Assembly: GCA_021401465.1 (NCBI GenBank)
Contig: JADDMT010000107.1
Location: forward strand, 34,992 to 98,991
Length of the DNA: 64,000 nt
Source of the DNA: Teratosphaeria epicoccoides
Lineage: Eukaryota > Ascomycota > Dothideomycetes > Mycosphaerellales > Teratosphaeriaceae
Direction: 5' to 3'
Positions 21,342 to 31,009 of the stretch are shown here, one piece after another. The notes under the pieces were generated by a model, which was not told the DNA's origin, ran no database searches, and was given only the letters and a program-made list of their open reading frames with translations. A program made the translations under genes and the position numbers. How positions within the stretch are numbered: position 1 is the first letter of the stretch; each line of letters starts with the position of its first letter.

Positions 21342-22223
21342 TCACATCACGTCTTCGTAATAGAACTGCAAATAGTACCGCGCCAACTCCTTCGTAGCGG
21401 AACGGTACGTTATCTGCACCTTGATCTTCTGCGCGTCTCCGACTCCCAGAGGATCCCGGGTTACAAAGCAGTACCCCAGATGTACTCCTCCCGCAGTGCG
21501 GAAAGGCCTGCGTTGCGACAACTGGTACACTGGGCGAACCCGCGGGAATGGTGCCATCAGCGCTGGGTATGACTTATCGGGATGTAGGCCTCTCTGAATC
21601 CTTGCCGTCCCGAAACAACGCAAGTCAAACATCTTGAGATACTCAAGGGTGGGCAGCGAGTCCCGTATGGCTTGCAGGACAAGTCCGAAGTCGCGCTCTT
21701 CGAAGGTCAACTGGAAGAGCGTCAAGGACTTCAGCGCCGTGTTCGTCGCTGTAAGCATGCGGGGGAGTCCAGCGCTGCAGCTTAGGCCGTGCAGTGACAG
21801 CATCTGTAGGTTTCCACGAGCCCGTGGTCTGTTGGTCTCGCTGGCAGGTGTGTTGCCGAGTTGCGTAGCAAGGAGGTTGATTAAACCATCGTGGACGGCA
21901 ATCTCGTTCGTGTGATGATCATAATCGAATGTATGGACTTTGCAGCATCCTGCAATGGGAGCGGAGCATAGGAGCTGTAGCTCGAATGGGCCAGAAATCT
22001 TCTCGGTCGCACCGAACACCCGGGCGGCAGACTAGGTCAGTGACAGACCATTCTCCATGCCACTCGAGAACTCGATTGTCAATATCGAGATGTTGTCGAT
22101 TATCTTGTCGCTGAGCAGCTTGTTAAGCCTGCGTATAGACTCACGTTTTAGCATGATGGTGGGATGATTGATGCATTGTGCGAAAGATAGGAGAGCTGCC
22201 TGTTCCATTGCTCTCGAAGCCAA
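21342..22223 (-). pseudogene. F-box/LRR-like paralogue 2, probably broken
   Basis: An upstream frame (22223-22032) contains SIRRLNKLLSDKI and ISILTIEFSSG, matching the module seen in paralogues 1 and 3. A second frame (22019-21342) holds LQMLSLHGLSC, KSLTLFQLTFEERDF and LPTLEYLKMFDL and ends in ATKELARYYLQFYYED. Between the frames is a stop that neither an obvious donor nor an acceptor resolves, so I treat the gene as interrupted. The N-terminal F-box-like segment is not visible. Leucine-rich strand-turn units and order relative to paralogue 3 support homology. A functional short form of the second frame cannot be excluded. Confidence 0.5.
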
Positions 22224-22486
22224 GCGGGAAAGCCATGTCGAGAAGATGTTTGCGGCACTGCATCATTCCCATTGTCGTTGGAAAACCAGGCATTGCTTTC
22301 CTTGCCGCCAAGAAAACACAGACGCTGCCGTGAACGCCACGGTCTGAAAGGGTGAGCCTCTGGAAAGATCTGTCCGAGCGTACGTTCGACTGGATCGGAG
22401 CAGGGCACTGACTCATACACAAGCTATATCAAACTCCATATCCAAGCGCTGCGCAGAAGAATCACGGAAGCCAATACTGGCCCTCG

Positions 22487-23771
22487 CTAATCCCCGCTTG
22501 GAAGGCTGTAACGATGCTCATGCAACTTATACATGAACCACTTCAAAGCTTCCGGGCATGTCAGCTCTGCACTGTTCTCCGTAGCGTTCCAGTCGGCGTA
22601 CCCTTCCAGGCCATCCCCATCACGGAGAAGCCGTTTCTGCTGCTCCGGCCCGTGATCGCGATCTCCACGGCGCATCCGAGTCACCAGCGGGTAAAGCTTC
22701 ACTGTGTTGCGAAACAAGGCGTTGCTGCCAGGCCTTACCACATCGATGAGACTCAGGTTCAGCAATGCAGGCATGCTCCGGACCTCTTCGGACCCACGGA
22801 AATACCAGGAGTGTCCCAATCCGAGGGGCAGGAACTGCAGTCTGATGGACTTGAGCCCGTCACGAAACTCTCTGCTGACTGGTGCAAGCCACCTGCAGTC
22901 ACAGCTGAAGCCCTTGACCGTGAGGGACTGCACATTGTAGCGGGTGTGCGGGTGAAGGCCGGCCTGGCGCATGGCCATCATCCGCTCCAAGAAACCTCTC
23001 AGAAAGTCGTTCTGTCGTCTCAGAGACTTTCGGGACCGCTCGGCTTTCAGCCTGCTGTAGACCAGCTCTAGTTCCAAAGGACGAGAGTTGTTCTCGATCA
23101 CGACATCGATTACCAGGCTGGCGAATCCTTCTGCTGACAGTCCTGTCCCCAGTCCGTCGGTGAAGTCGATCTTGAGCTTGGAGACACAACACGAGGCGGT
23201 CCTGTGCAGCAGAGCGCCAAGCCTCTCCAATGACTGACGCCCGGGCACAATCGTCACATCGGAGCCGATCGGATTCGAGATCCTCTCGATCACATGAGTA
23301 AAGACCCAGATATCCCACGTCTCTGCTACTCTTTCCAGGTCTTATGATCCCCTCCTCCCACGCTATCTCCTGTGCAGGCTTAGGGATAGTCGAAAAGTCG
23401 ATCACCAGGCTCGAAACGCTGTCCACTTCGGGATTGTCCAACAGTCTACCAAGTCTCGCGACAGAGTGACACGTCGGCTTGGTCGTTGATTTATTATTTC
23501 TGGGGGCGAAAGTATCCCACGCGTCTCGCTCTGCTTGTTTGGAGACCAAGCGGAAGTTCGTTAACGTCTCAGTCGCCATATTGTTTACAACCATGGAGAC
23601 CAGCTCAGGGGTCAGAGGCAGAGAGTATCGGATCGGGGGGTTCATAGGGCTGATGTCTCGATGCTGGGGCATCGTTTTGTCCGTGTTTGGGTTCCGCATG
23701 GTAGCGAAATATTCAAGGGTTCCGAAGTCGTACTGAAGAGCTCTCGACATCGCGCGGCCATAGCAAGTCAC
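22487..23771 (-). pseudogene. F-box/LRR-like paralogue 3, possibly a deletion fusion of two copies
   Basis: The upstream frame (from 23771) contains an F-box-like segment, LPLTPELVSMVVNNMATETL followed by NFRLVSKQAERDAWDTF, and then the module SVARLGRLL...LVIDF. Another frame (23293-22487) opens with a second copy of the same module (SLERLGALL...LKIDF) and continues through VQSLTVKGFSC and ALLNLSLIDV to the closing PEALKWFMYKLHEHRY. Between them near 23300 no standard intron fits; the shortest GT-AG option is under 50 nt with a poor donor. Two successive N-terminal modules suggest that two tandem copies were joined by a deletion. F-box proteins select targets for ubiquitin ligases; whether this one still works is doubtful. 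Confidence 0.5.
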
Positions 23772-24040
23772 TTTGATACTATGGTCTCGAGCCTTTCAGG
23801 CAATGCGCAGACCTTGGATAATGGAAGGCTCAGCTCCAAAGCCGTTGTCAAGCCAATTTGGTCGAGTCACAGGCTCGATCAGAGGATTAAAGAAAGCATC
23901 AATGGAACCAAGGTCGACAGAGAATAGCCTCCCAGGAGCGATCGTCTACATTGTGCCATAATCTGTCGTACCAATTCCCAAACTTCGGTGAGCAATGAGG
24001 AGCATCCGCGACTTGCTGCGGTGCACGTCCGAGAAAAATG

Positions 24041-24784
24041 TTAATTGAAAACGCACTTCTCGGCCACTACGTCTTTGTCTTTGAAAGTGACCCAGCAATA
24101 ATTGCACATCGTGCGCCCTCTTCCATTACCGGCAGGCCAACCATCGCACGGCTTGATGTCCCTTCCCCGCCCAGGGTGCCTTTTCACTTGGCATGGTAGA
24201 CACCAGTCTATCCTGTCGATTGGAACTCTGGCACTGGCTCTGCCTGGAAGAGTCTGCCTCAATGTGTGCGTGCCGGACGCTTCCGGAGCCAGTGTGGCCT
24301 TCTGCAAGGCATCGACTTCCGTCAAACCCGAGGTATGATGCATGTCATTCTGATCCTCACCACGTCGCTCCGCCGTCCCGTCTGCATCGTCATTCTCAGC
24401 GAAGAGTTGCTCCCAGAATTCTGTATCAAGCTCACTGTTGTCAGTCGCCTGCTGTCCTGTCACAGCTGGCAAGACACCATCGCCGTTTCCTTGGTTCTGC
24501 TCGATATCTGGCAGGATGTCGTCTCTAGCGGCCTGCTCGTCGGTGACGTCCAAATACTCGTGCAGTGCCTCGTGTTGCGTCGGCTGCTGTGCCACGTGCT
24601 CTCCCGACACATCTGGCATGGACATGCGGTGTCCTGTAGTCTCTGATCTTGTCTCGTGCAACGTACTTTTCTCATGATTCCGTTGATCGGACAAACCCTC
24701 ACATGCTTCTCTGCGCGTTTCGTCAACGTCCAAGTGCTGCCCTGGCGTCTCCTGCAATCTCTGCACACACTGCTCCGCGGCCAC
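24041..24784 (-). CDS. Hypothetical protein with C-terminal paired-cysteine motif
   Basis: A single frame of 247 residues. Most of the chain is acidic, Gln/Glu/Asp-rich and apparently disordered. The last 60 residues carry CLPCQVKRHPGRGRDI, then KPCDGW, then TMCNYCWVTFKDKD, giving C-x2-C, a lone C and C-x2-C, a layout that can bind zinc. The stretch between is rich in Arg, Lys and Gly. It starts only 66 bp downstream of the Med18 stop on the same strand. No family is recognised; a nucleic-acid or chromatin contact is a reasonable guess from the basic zinc-type tail, nothing more. A second open frame overlaps its start region, but lacks the Cys tail. Confidence 0.5.
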   Translation of the reverse strand: MAAEQCVQRLQETPGQHLDVDETRREACEGLSDQRNHEKSTLHETRSETTGHRMSMPDVSGEHVAQQPTQHEALHEYLDVTDEQAARDDILPDIEQNQGNGDGVLPAVTGQQATDNSELDTEFWEQLFAENDDADGTAERRGEDQNDMHHTSGLTEVDALQKATLAPEASGTHTLRQTLPGRASARVPIDRIDWCLPCQVKRHPGRGRDIKPCDGWPAGNGRGRTMCNYCWVTFKDKDVVAEKCVFN

Positions 24785-24850
24785 TTCCCGAGTAATTCTG
24801 CTCCCATTTCTATGCTCTTCGTGGAGGTCCAGGGATTCAAGCCCGCCATG

Positions 24851-25672
24851 CTAGGGTTGGCCTTTGACCCTTGGATCCATGCTAAGCCTGCTTGGTATTC
24901 TGAGATCGATCGCGCCGTTCATCGCGTTCCGGAAATCATCTAACTCACTCCTCGCCTTTGCGACGACCTCGGATTGAGAAGAATCCGCCACGCGGACGCA
25001 GACTTCAACGAGATAAGTACCGGAAGGATCAAGCGCGCGGCAGTCCGACAGACGGGGCAGAGGTGCATCGAGAGGCTCCAGAGCGCCGGTGCCTTCAGGT
25101 ACCGTCAAGATGCGTGTCAAACGTATGATGATATTGTTGTGGATGAAGCAGTGTCCACGAGCAAGGAACTGATTGATGTATCTGACTGGCTTCAGTCTTC
25201 ATTACACATTCTCTGAAGATGGAAAGAAAGGTGACCATGTCAGGCTGCGTCAGACTTACTTGTAACTCTCGCCACCCTCTCGAAACCTTTCAAGCTCCTT
25301 GGCTTGAATTGCGCTCTCACTGACAGGTCTAGAGGTCATGGTGGTATTGCCAGCCTGTGGGAGCTCCTCTGCCCTCAGCTTCCATGGTCCTGCTGTTGCA
25401 TCGCTGACGCCATCGGGCGGGATCTCAAGGTCGCGGACCAGCTTCCTGTACTGCAATTGCGAGCCCGGTCCACCTTGGATGGCATATTGCTGCTGCTGCT
25501 TTTTTTTCGAGCTGGGCTCTGCGAGCTTGCGTTGCGCATAGATCAGAGTCTGGTCGCAGATGGGCACCGGCGGCATGGCGGTGAAGCTCGACAAGATATT
25601 GATGACCTGATCATGGCGAGCGGGCGGGACCTGCGAATGCAAGATGTACTCGTGCATGATGGCGCTGCTCAC
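24851..25672 (-). CDS. MED18: Mediator of RNA polymerase II transcription subunit 18
   Basis: Two exons (25672-25260 and 25181-24851, intron 78 nt) give 247 residues, or 242 if the better methionine in MHEYILHSQVPP (25657) is used. That N-terminal motif, the following VINILSSFTAMPPVP, and YINQFLARGHCFIHNN just after the splice with IIIRLTRILTVPEGTG are characteristic of fungal Med18. A poly-Gln/Lys insert (SSKKKQQQQY) and a conserved SGTYLVEVCVRVADSS come between and after. Med18 sits in the Mediator head with Med20 and contacts RNA polymerase II in the nucleus. The splice, with acceptor at 25183-25182, restores Y-K-Y-I-N continuity. It faces the KGD4 homologue across about 450 bp. Confidence 0.88.
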
Positions 25673-26123
25673 ACCTGCAAGACTGTGATTTTCGTTTGTC
25701 TTTCGAGCGTGGAAGTAGGAGCTGCATCTGACCGTCTAGTCACGTGTCTGCGGCTTTCTATCAATATTACATGTGCTTACTTTTTTGGGAAGGCACAGGT
25801 CGTCACGTTGTCTCACATGCTAGCGTGCCTCCGTGCGCGGTAATCCGCACGTGGATCTGCAAGGACACACTCGGTCGGTTCGGCGAGAGAGCTCACGCCA
25901 CATGCAGCAAACCATAGCTTTCCGATAGTATCTCCCCAGAAACCACTCCACACTCGCTTTCCGCCCAGCACATCATTCCCCGCAGCACCTGTGAATATAA
26001 ATCTCGATACACCGGGGACTTGTGCACGATCTAGGGACCACCATCACCGCCTGCGACTTCTCCATTGCAGCCGAGACCATCCGCTCCGACGAGACGAAAA
26101 GGTATACATATCTTAAAGACAGC
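25673..26123. promoter_or_regulatory. Divergent promoter region of MED18 and KGD4 homologues
   Basis: About 450 bp separate the two divergent start codons. The plus-strand frame is open for 34 codons upstream of the KGD4 start, but a mitochondrial presequence argues for the downstream ATG. No clear TATA box or repeat is seen. Confidence 0.45.
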
Positions 26124-26603
26124 ATGCAGGCTACACGGGCATTGCTGCAGCATCGCACGCCCATGATCCGCTTCTTGGGCAAGCGCAGTGTGCCGAAGCG
26201 TACGTAGCCACTGGCGGACCGCGGAGTGCAAACATATTGATGAACGCGGGTAGAGATCGACCACACGCCCAAGCCACACCCAGCAGCCCCTACCCATTCC
26301 CTTCCAGAATCATTCGCGTCGTACCGCGATCGCGCGACCCAGCACGGACCTCTAAACCCTTCGAGCACCGCTCCTCGAACACAGTCCACCGCCTCATCTC
26401 CGCCATCAGCATCTGCCGCGGCACAGACCTCGAACCCGTATGGCGCAATTGGTGGACATTCGGCGAGGGAGCTGGGCGAGATACGGCTAGGTAAGGGAGA
26501 GGTGTGGGATAGAAATGAGCTGCCGAAGCGATTTCACCGGATACGATGGAGCGAGGCGGATATTGAGGCGCTCGAGAGCGGAGGAGCGTCTATCTCTGCT
26601 TAG
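26124..26603 (+). CDS. KGD4: Mitochondrial 2-oxoglutarate dehydrogenase subunit 4 / YMR31-like protein
   Basis: Two exons (26124-26199 and 26254-26603, intron 54 nt) encode 141 residues. The N-terminus is a basic, acid-free presequence (MQATRALLQHRTPMIRFLGKR). Across the splice comes the conserved HTPKPHPAAPTHSLPESFASY, here given in parts: HTPKPHPAAP, then THSLPESFASYRDRA and QQHGPL-like AQHGPL. The C-terminus holds NELPKRFHRIRWSEADIEA and ends in ESGGA-type sequence. This protein, first listed as a mitochondrial small-subunit ribosomal protein, recruits the E3 component to the 2-oxoglutarate dehydrogenase complex. An internal GGTAAGG could mimic a donor, but the frame reads straight through to the conserved tail, so I kept it as exon. 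Confidence 0.85.
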
Positions 26604-28376
26604 GAGGTTGCCAAACATCAAGTGAGGAGGCCGGAAAGTGAGCAAAGATTTTTGCCATGGTTGCGGGAGTGCGTGCTAAACGGGCTATCGAGCAGAAGAG
26701 TCAAGACCTGGGATTCTAGGACATGAGCCAAGCATTTTGACGTGAGCGTTATGTTTTATAGTCAAGCGAAGGAGCCTCGTAGGGGCGGCTTGTATTTCCA
26801 TCAAGAAGCACGACTCCGTGTCATGAATGCTAGGGGGACGAAAAGAACGACTCCGCGCTGCAGTTTGATCAAGCCGTCGACTTGGAGAGGCACGGTGAGC
26901 CTTTCTCGATACAAGCACGCTGAATTTGCGCCTCAAGATCTACGTGGATAGACTCTCCATTGCAGTGCCGCGAGCCATCATGACCCGCGCGTACCGCGAA
27001 CGATGGTGAGAATTTGACGTCCGTGATAGACTGCATGTATCGCGGTGCAGCCACCTCCAGGCGCCCGCGCTACGCAGTCGCCTTTTTGAACGTGCGAGAG
27101 ATCCTCGTCATCTGACACCTTCCGCTGGCGGCAGCCCGGCTGCGTTTTGAAGCACAAGCGACAGAATATGGCGGTCGTTCTGCCAAAGCGCGAACTGCCT
27201 CCTACGCTGCGCCGGCCGCGCCGGTTTGGTACTTCACGATGAGGTTGCAATACACATTACCGACTGTCAGATGATCAAAAAAAAATAACCAAGATGGCTG
27301 TACCGCTCGAGACAAAGACATCAATGGTATGCATCCCGAGAAGCCTGGGTAGGGAGGTCTGGCATCGGCCTTGGCGGTCTGTAGAAAATTCTATGCCTGT
27401 CCCTAGGCGTAGCAGTGGGTCAGAGTAAAGGCCACCATTCGATGGAACACGTCGGCCTGTTTCAGCCTACATATATCTATCGTGTCACATCGAGCACAGT
27501 CCTCGAACGCGTGTATTGCCTGTCTAGTGTTTCATCTCGACCTACCGGGCTCTGTCAGATCGAGACCGGTATGCCCGTCGCTAGGAGCCCTCGGACCAGA
27601 CACTGCGGTGTAGCCACCGACCGACGGAGCGATAAGGTCTACTGCAAGCCGCAGATCGAGTCTGTCACCACGGTTGTATCGACAGAAACGCATGGGACAC
27701 CAACGCCGCACGGCTGGGAGTTGGGAAGGAGACCGAGGCTACTGTTAATTTGTTCTTCCAGCGCTCCGGCGCCGATCTTCAAGACGATGGGGAGAATCTC
27801 AGCGATGTCCCTATACCACCAGGACAACGAGTTTGCCGACTTGCTCTCTGAACAGCTGCTATGCTGTACTTCAGCGGTCTGCTGAGTCTTGACACTCGTA
27901 TCGCCGGCCAGGGCTTTGCCAAGGTGCATAAACGAACGCACAAAGGGTATGTGCTAGGCTCATCTGGGCCCAGGAGCGCTTTTTTAGGCTTCCCTCCCGC
28001 GTGGCGTACAGCCGCATTTCTGAAGCTAATGAATCTTCGACTCTTGCGGGCAAGTTGCGCTTCCTGTGTCCTCTTTTACCACACCCTTTCATCTGCCTAT
28101 GTCGCGTTTTCTTGGCTGTTCGACGTTCCATTGACATTACATCCTTACGCTTTGCATTTTCCAGTCCTTCGCTTGCTCGACCTCGTCACCCATCCCCAGG
28201 CACCCGGAGCCCAGGCCACACCTGACCTTGATTTTCCGCCCAGCCGTCTTTCAGGCGAACAGCGTCCGGTCGCTAAGCGGTCGGTTTATCCGGTTTTGCG
28301 ACCCGGCTTTCCTCAGCAGTCGAGAGCATCAGACAGGTACAGGGAGCAGGCTCTGTAGGCGAGCTTCCTGGTCGCC
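26604..28376. other. Long intergenic region, no supported gene
   Basis: About 1.8 kb. A plus-strand frame at 27415-27885 and others on both strands are open for 80-160 codons but overlap each other and lack domains or splice logic. A run of A (AAAAAAAA near 27277) is the only simple-sequence feature. I cannot support a gene here. Confidence 0.4.
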
Positions 28377-29306
28377 ATGATGCTTCTCTCGGCGTTTGGC
28401 TTTGCGCAGATGCAGGCAAAGGAACTTCCACAAGGCATTCTGCCTAAGAGACAGGCGGTGGGTACAGGGCAGTCTACAAGCACAACTCCAACGCAAACAG
28501 AAACATCCGCATCGCCGACAAGCGCGTCACCGACGTCGACTGGCGCAACAAGTCCAACGACCCCAACCACAGCCACTTCGGCATCACCAACTACCACGGA
28601 GACATCGGCATCGGCACAATCATCGTCGTCAGCAGCAGCGTCCTCAGCTGTGTCTTCTGCACGCACCACCAGTTCCACGGAAGTCAAGACCACTATACCG
28701 GTGACAACGACGAATTCGGAAGGATCGACCGTCACATCGAGCATAAGCACATCCACACTTGCTCCTGTCACGACTTCGTCTAACGCGGTGAGCACTGAAA
28801 GCGGCAAGTCGAGTAATTACGTGCTCTTTGGATCATCCACGATAGACCGCTCGACTCTCTCTTCCGCAACTACCATCACATCAGCACTCGTCGCGGAGGA
28901 GACAATCCCGTCGACATACACATCATACTGGACTACGGACGGTACCGTACACAGCTCTATAGTGACGACAGGTAGAGTTGTGTCGTCCACCACCGGATAT
29001 GCCACAGCCACCCTTACTCCATCTCTGGCAAATGGTGGTGGAAACGGCAACAACCTGTCGACCTCGAGCAAGAAGATTATTGGCGGTGTCATTGGCGGAA
29101 TTGGTGGTGCTGTTCTAGTTGGCGCGCTTGCGGTCGTTGCATGGAAGCTATGGGCCAAGAAAAAAGACCGGCAAGCATTGGCGCAAGATGACTACCTGGA
29201 CTCGCAAAACGACAGTATAAGGCGAGAAAAGAGAGGCTCGGGGCAGCCACTTACAGATTCGTACCAGAATCGCAATGGACCAGTCAATACTGCCAGCAAC
29301 TTCTAA
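28377..29306 (+). CDS. Ser/Thr-rich single-pass membrane protein, WSC/Mid2 sensor-like layout
   Basis: A single exon encodes 309 residues. A short hydrophobic leader (MMLLSAFGFAQ) could be a signal peptide. Residues about 25-220 are extremely rich in Ser, Thr, Pro and Ala, as in heavily O-mannosylated extracellular stalks. After a Gly/Asn patch comes one membrane segment (GGVIGGIGGAVLVGALAVVA), then KKKDR and a 45-residue polar cytoplasmic tail. This is the layout of fungal cell-wall stress sensors such as Wsc and Mid2, but the Cys-rich WSC domain is absent, so only the general type is supported. Such proteins signal wall damage through Rho1. The tail ends in a polar NTASNF. Confidence 0.75.
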   Translation: MMLLSAFGFAQMQAKELPQGILPKRQAVGTGQSTSTTPTQTETSASPTSASPTSTGATSPTTPTTATSASPTTTETSASAQSSSSAAASSAVSSARTTSSTEVKTTIPVTTTNSEGSTVTSSISTSTLAPVTTSSNAVSTESGKSSNYVLFGSSTIDRSTLSSATTITSALVAEETIPSTYTSYWTTDGTVHSSIVTTGRVVSSTTGYATATLTPSLANGGGNGNNLSTSSKKIIGGVIGGIGGAVLVGALAVVAWKLWAKKKDRQALAQDDYLDSQNDSIRREKRGSGQPLTDSYQNRNGPVNTASNF

Positions 29307-29621
29307 ACTTGCTGGCTGTACAAGCTTTGTTTGCATGGCATGGCGCTCCTCCGCGGGCGAACAGATTGGATAATTGTAAAGTTGAATACGACGAGGAACG
29401 GCCATTTGCATTGTGGGGTCAAGTGCCGCATTCCTTTGACAAAGGCGCCAAGAATGGGCGATACGACGGCGACACGATACACTGCTAACCATTAGCACAT
29501 AATTAATAGAGACATATCAAGAATGTCAATACATAATACCTACCACTGCTGCTGCCTCCTTCAAGGTTCTCGAGGCGTATCAGCTTCTCGAATTTCCCAA
29601 CGTGATATGTGTTGGACCCTA
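29307..29621. other. Convergent spacer
   Basis: A 315-bp spacer between the stop of the Ser/Thr-rich gene and the stop of the broken minus-strand gene. No feature is seen. Confidence 0.5.
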
Positions 29622-30254
29622 TTACCAAACGTCAAACCATGCATCCTCGCTGCTGACCGGGAAGGCCGACGTCGCGGTGAATCTCAATTTCTCTACGCTA
29701 AGTGGCATTTTTAGACCGCGGATGTTTTGGTCTAGACAGAGTCGGAATAGCGACCACAGGGCTCTGCAGGCACCGGTCGAGAACTCGGAGGTCGTGTCCG
29801 GGGAGCTGATGACGCGCAGATCAATGTCTACAACCGGGTCGAACTTGCTCGTGGGCGGCAGGTACAGCCATGTCGGCCAGATGGAGGAGCCGAGGAGCAT
29901 GATGTCCAGCTTGGGTGTTTCTGGGGAGCTGTTGCGGGAAAGTGTGTTGTGGACTTCATGGTAGAGCTGGCGAGTGCTTAGCTCTAGCTGGAGGAGAGGT
30001 GGACGAGACGGGTGAGTTGGGAAGTAGATGGTGCGTGGCTACGCTGAGTCTGGACGGCGAGGGTTGGCAGTGCTGGGGTCTTTTGGATGGGTGGCGCGGG
30101 TGTGGACGAGGCAGAGGTAGATGAGCTCGCGCAGCCTGCCGAAGGGAGCATTGTTGTCTTCGTCATCTGGTTCAGCATGTGGATCTGCCATGGACCCCTG
30201 CAGATTGTGCCTCTTGTATTTTCCGATGCTTGACTTGATGGGCGTGGTGGTCAC
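29622..30254 (-). pseudogene. Hypothetical protein gene interrupted by one in-frame TAG
   Basis: From the ATG at 30254 one minus-strand frame runs to 29622 with a single TAG at 30041-30039 (codon 72) and no frameshift. Upstream of it reads FGRLRELIYLCLVHTRATHP, downstream come RPPLLQLELSTRQLYHEVH and WPTWLYLPPTSKFDPVVDID. This order (a leading R/L-E-L-I-Y segment, then LLQLELSTRQLYHEV) resembles the large family of uncharacterised fungal proteins that open with an F-box-like LPxELRxxIY and continue with LLxxCRQIxxE. No credible intron spans the TAG. A C-to-T change of CAG would explain it. It may be a recent pseudogene, a sequencing error or, less likely, a readthrough site. Confidence 0.5.
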
Positions 30255-31009
30255 ATCACGCGGAGTGGGGCAGGAAATGGGCCATGCGGTGCTTCTTCCG
30301 GGTTTCTATTCCATCTGGACTTCACGTGCCCAGGAGGCACTCAAGTATCATTTCCTACGCGTTTGGGTCAGTCATCCGACCATTTCATCAGCCACCAGAT
30401 GCGCCAGTGCGAACATTTAGGGCCTCGCGAGGCTCATAGGATCGTGATGACGAGCACTCCCTTCTGCCGGCACAACTGGCGGATTGCTGCATCTAGAGAT
30501 ATCTTGTACGCAGCCAGAAGGCAGATTATGAGCAAATGCAGCCGGGTTGACTCGAGAATGAGGCACAAGTGGAGCCTTGACTTTGCGGCTCGTTGGACAG
30601 TGACGGAATTCGCAATGCATGCTGTCACGTATAGATACTTTCGTCCATGCCCTCTCGTGCGGACTCAATTGAATCTTCTATTGCAGTCTGAAGGAATACT
30701 GGCTGCAGAAGCATTTTCTTACAATTCACTAACAAATTGGGACGGCAAATCGTCCATAGGGACCTCAATGCAGAGACTGAAGCGGAGCTGGAGGAGATTG
30801 AGGAAGGTGAGATGAGATGAGAGCTTCTATCGCCAACATTGACAAGAAGTACACAGACAATGGCCAGTTATATTGCGCGCAAACGGTCGCGGAGGGGATC
30901 CCTGAATAGGTCAATTCGTGAGCTCGAACTGGTGTCAGGATTCGAAGTGTCAGAGTGGCACTGATCTCGACGGTGAAATAAGGTCGAGCATGTTTGCCAT
31001 ATGTCTCGT
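30255..31009. other. Spacer before the AAA+ pseudogene
   Basis: About 750 bp. Short overlapping frames only; remnants of the AAA+ gene's 5' end may lie in 30,900-31,010 but cannot be aligned by eye. Confidence 0.4.

Noticed and set aside
27415..27885. 156-codon plus-strand frame in the long spacer
   Set aside because: No domain or splice signals; another frame through the same bases looks equally protein-like, so neither is supported.
28313..28807. 164-codon minus-strand frame rich in Val and Asp
   Set aside because: Complement of the Ser/Thr-rich stalk of the membrane protein.
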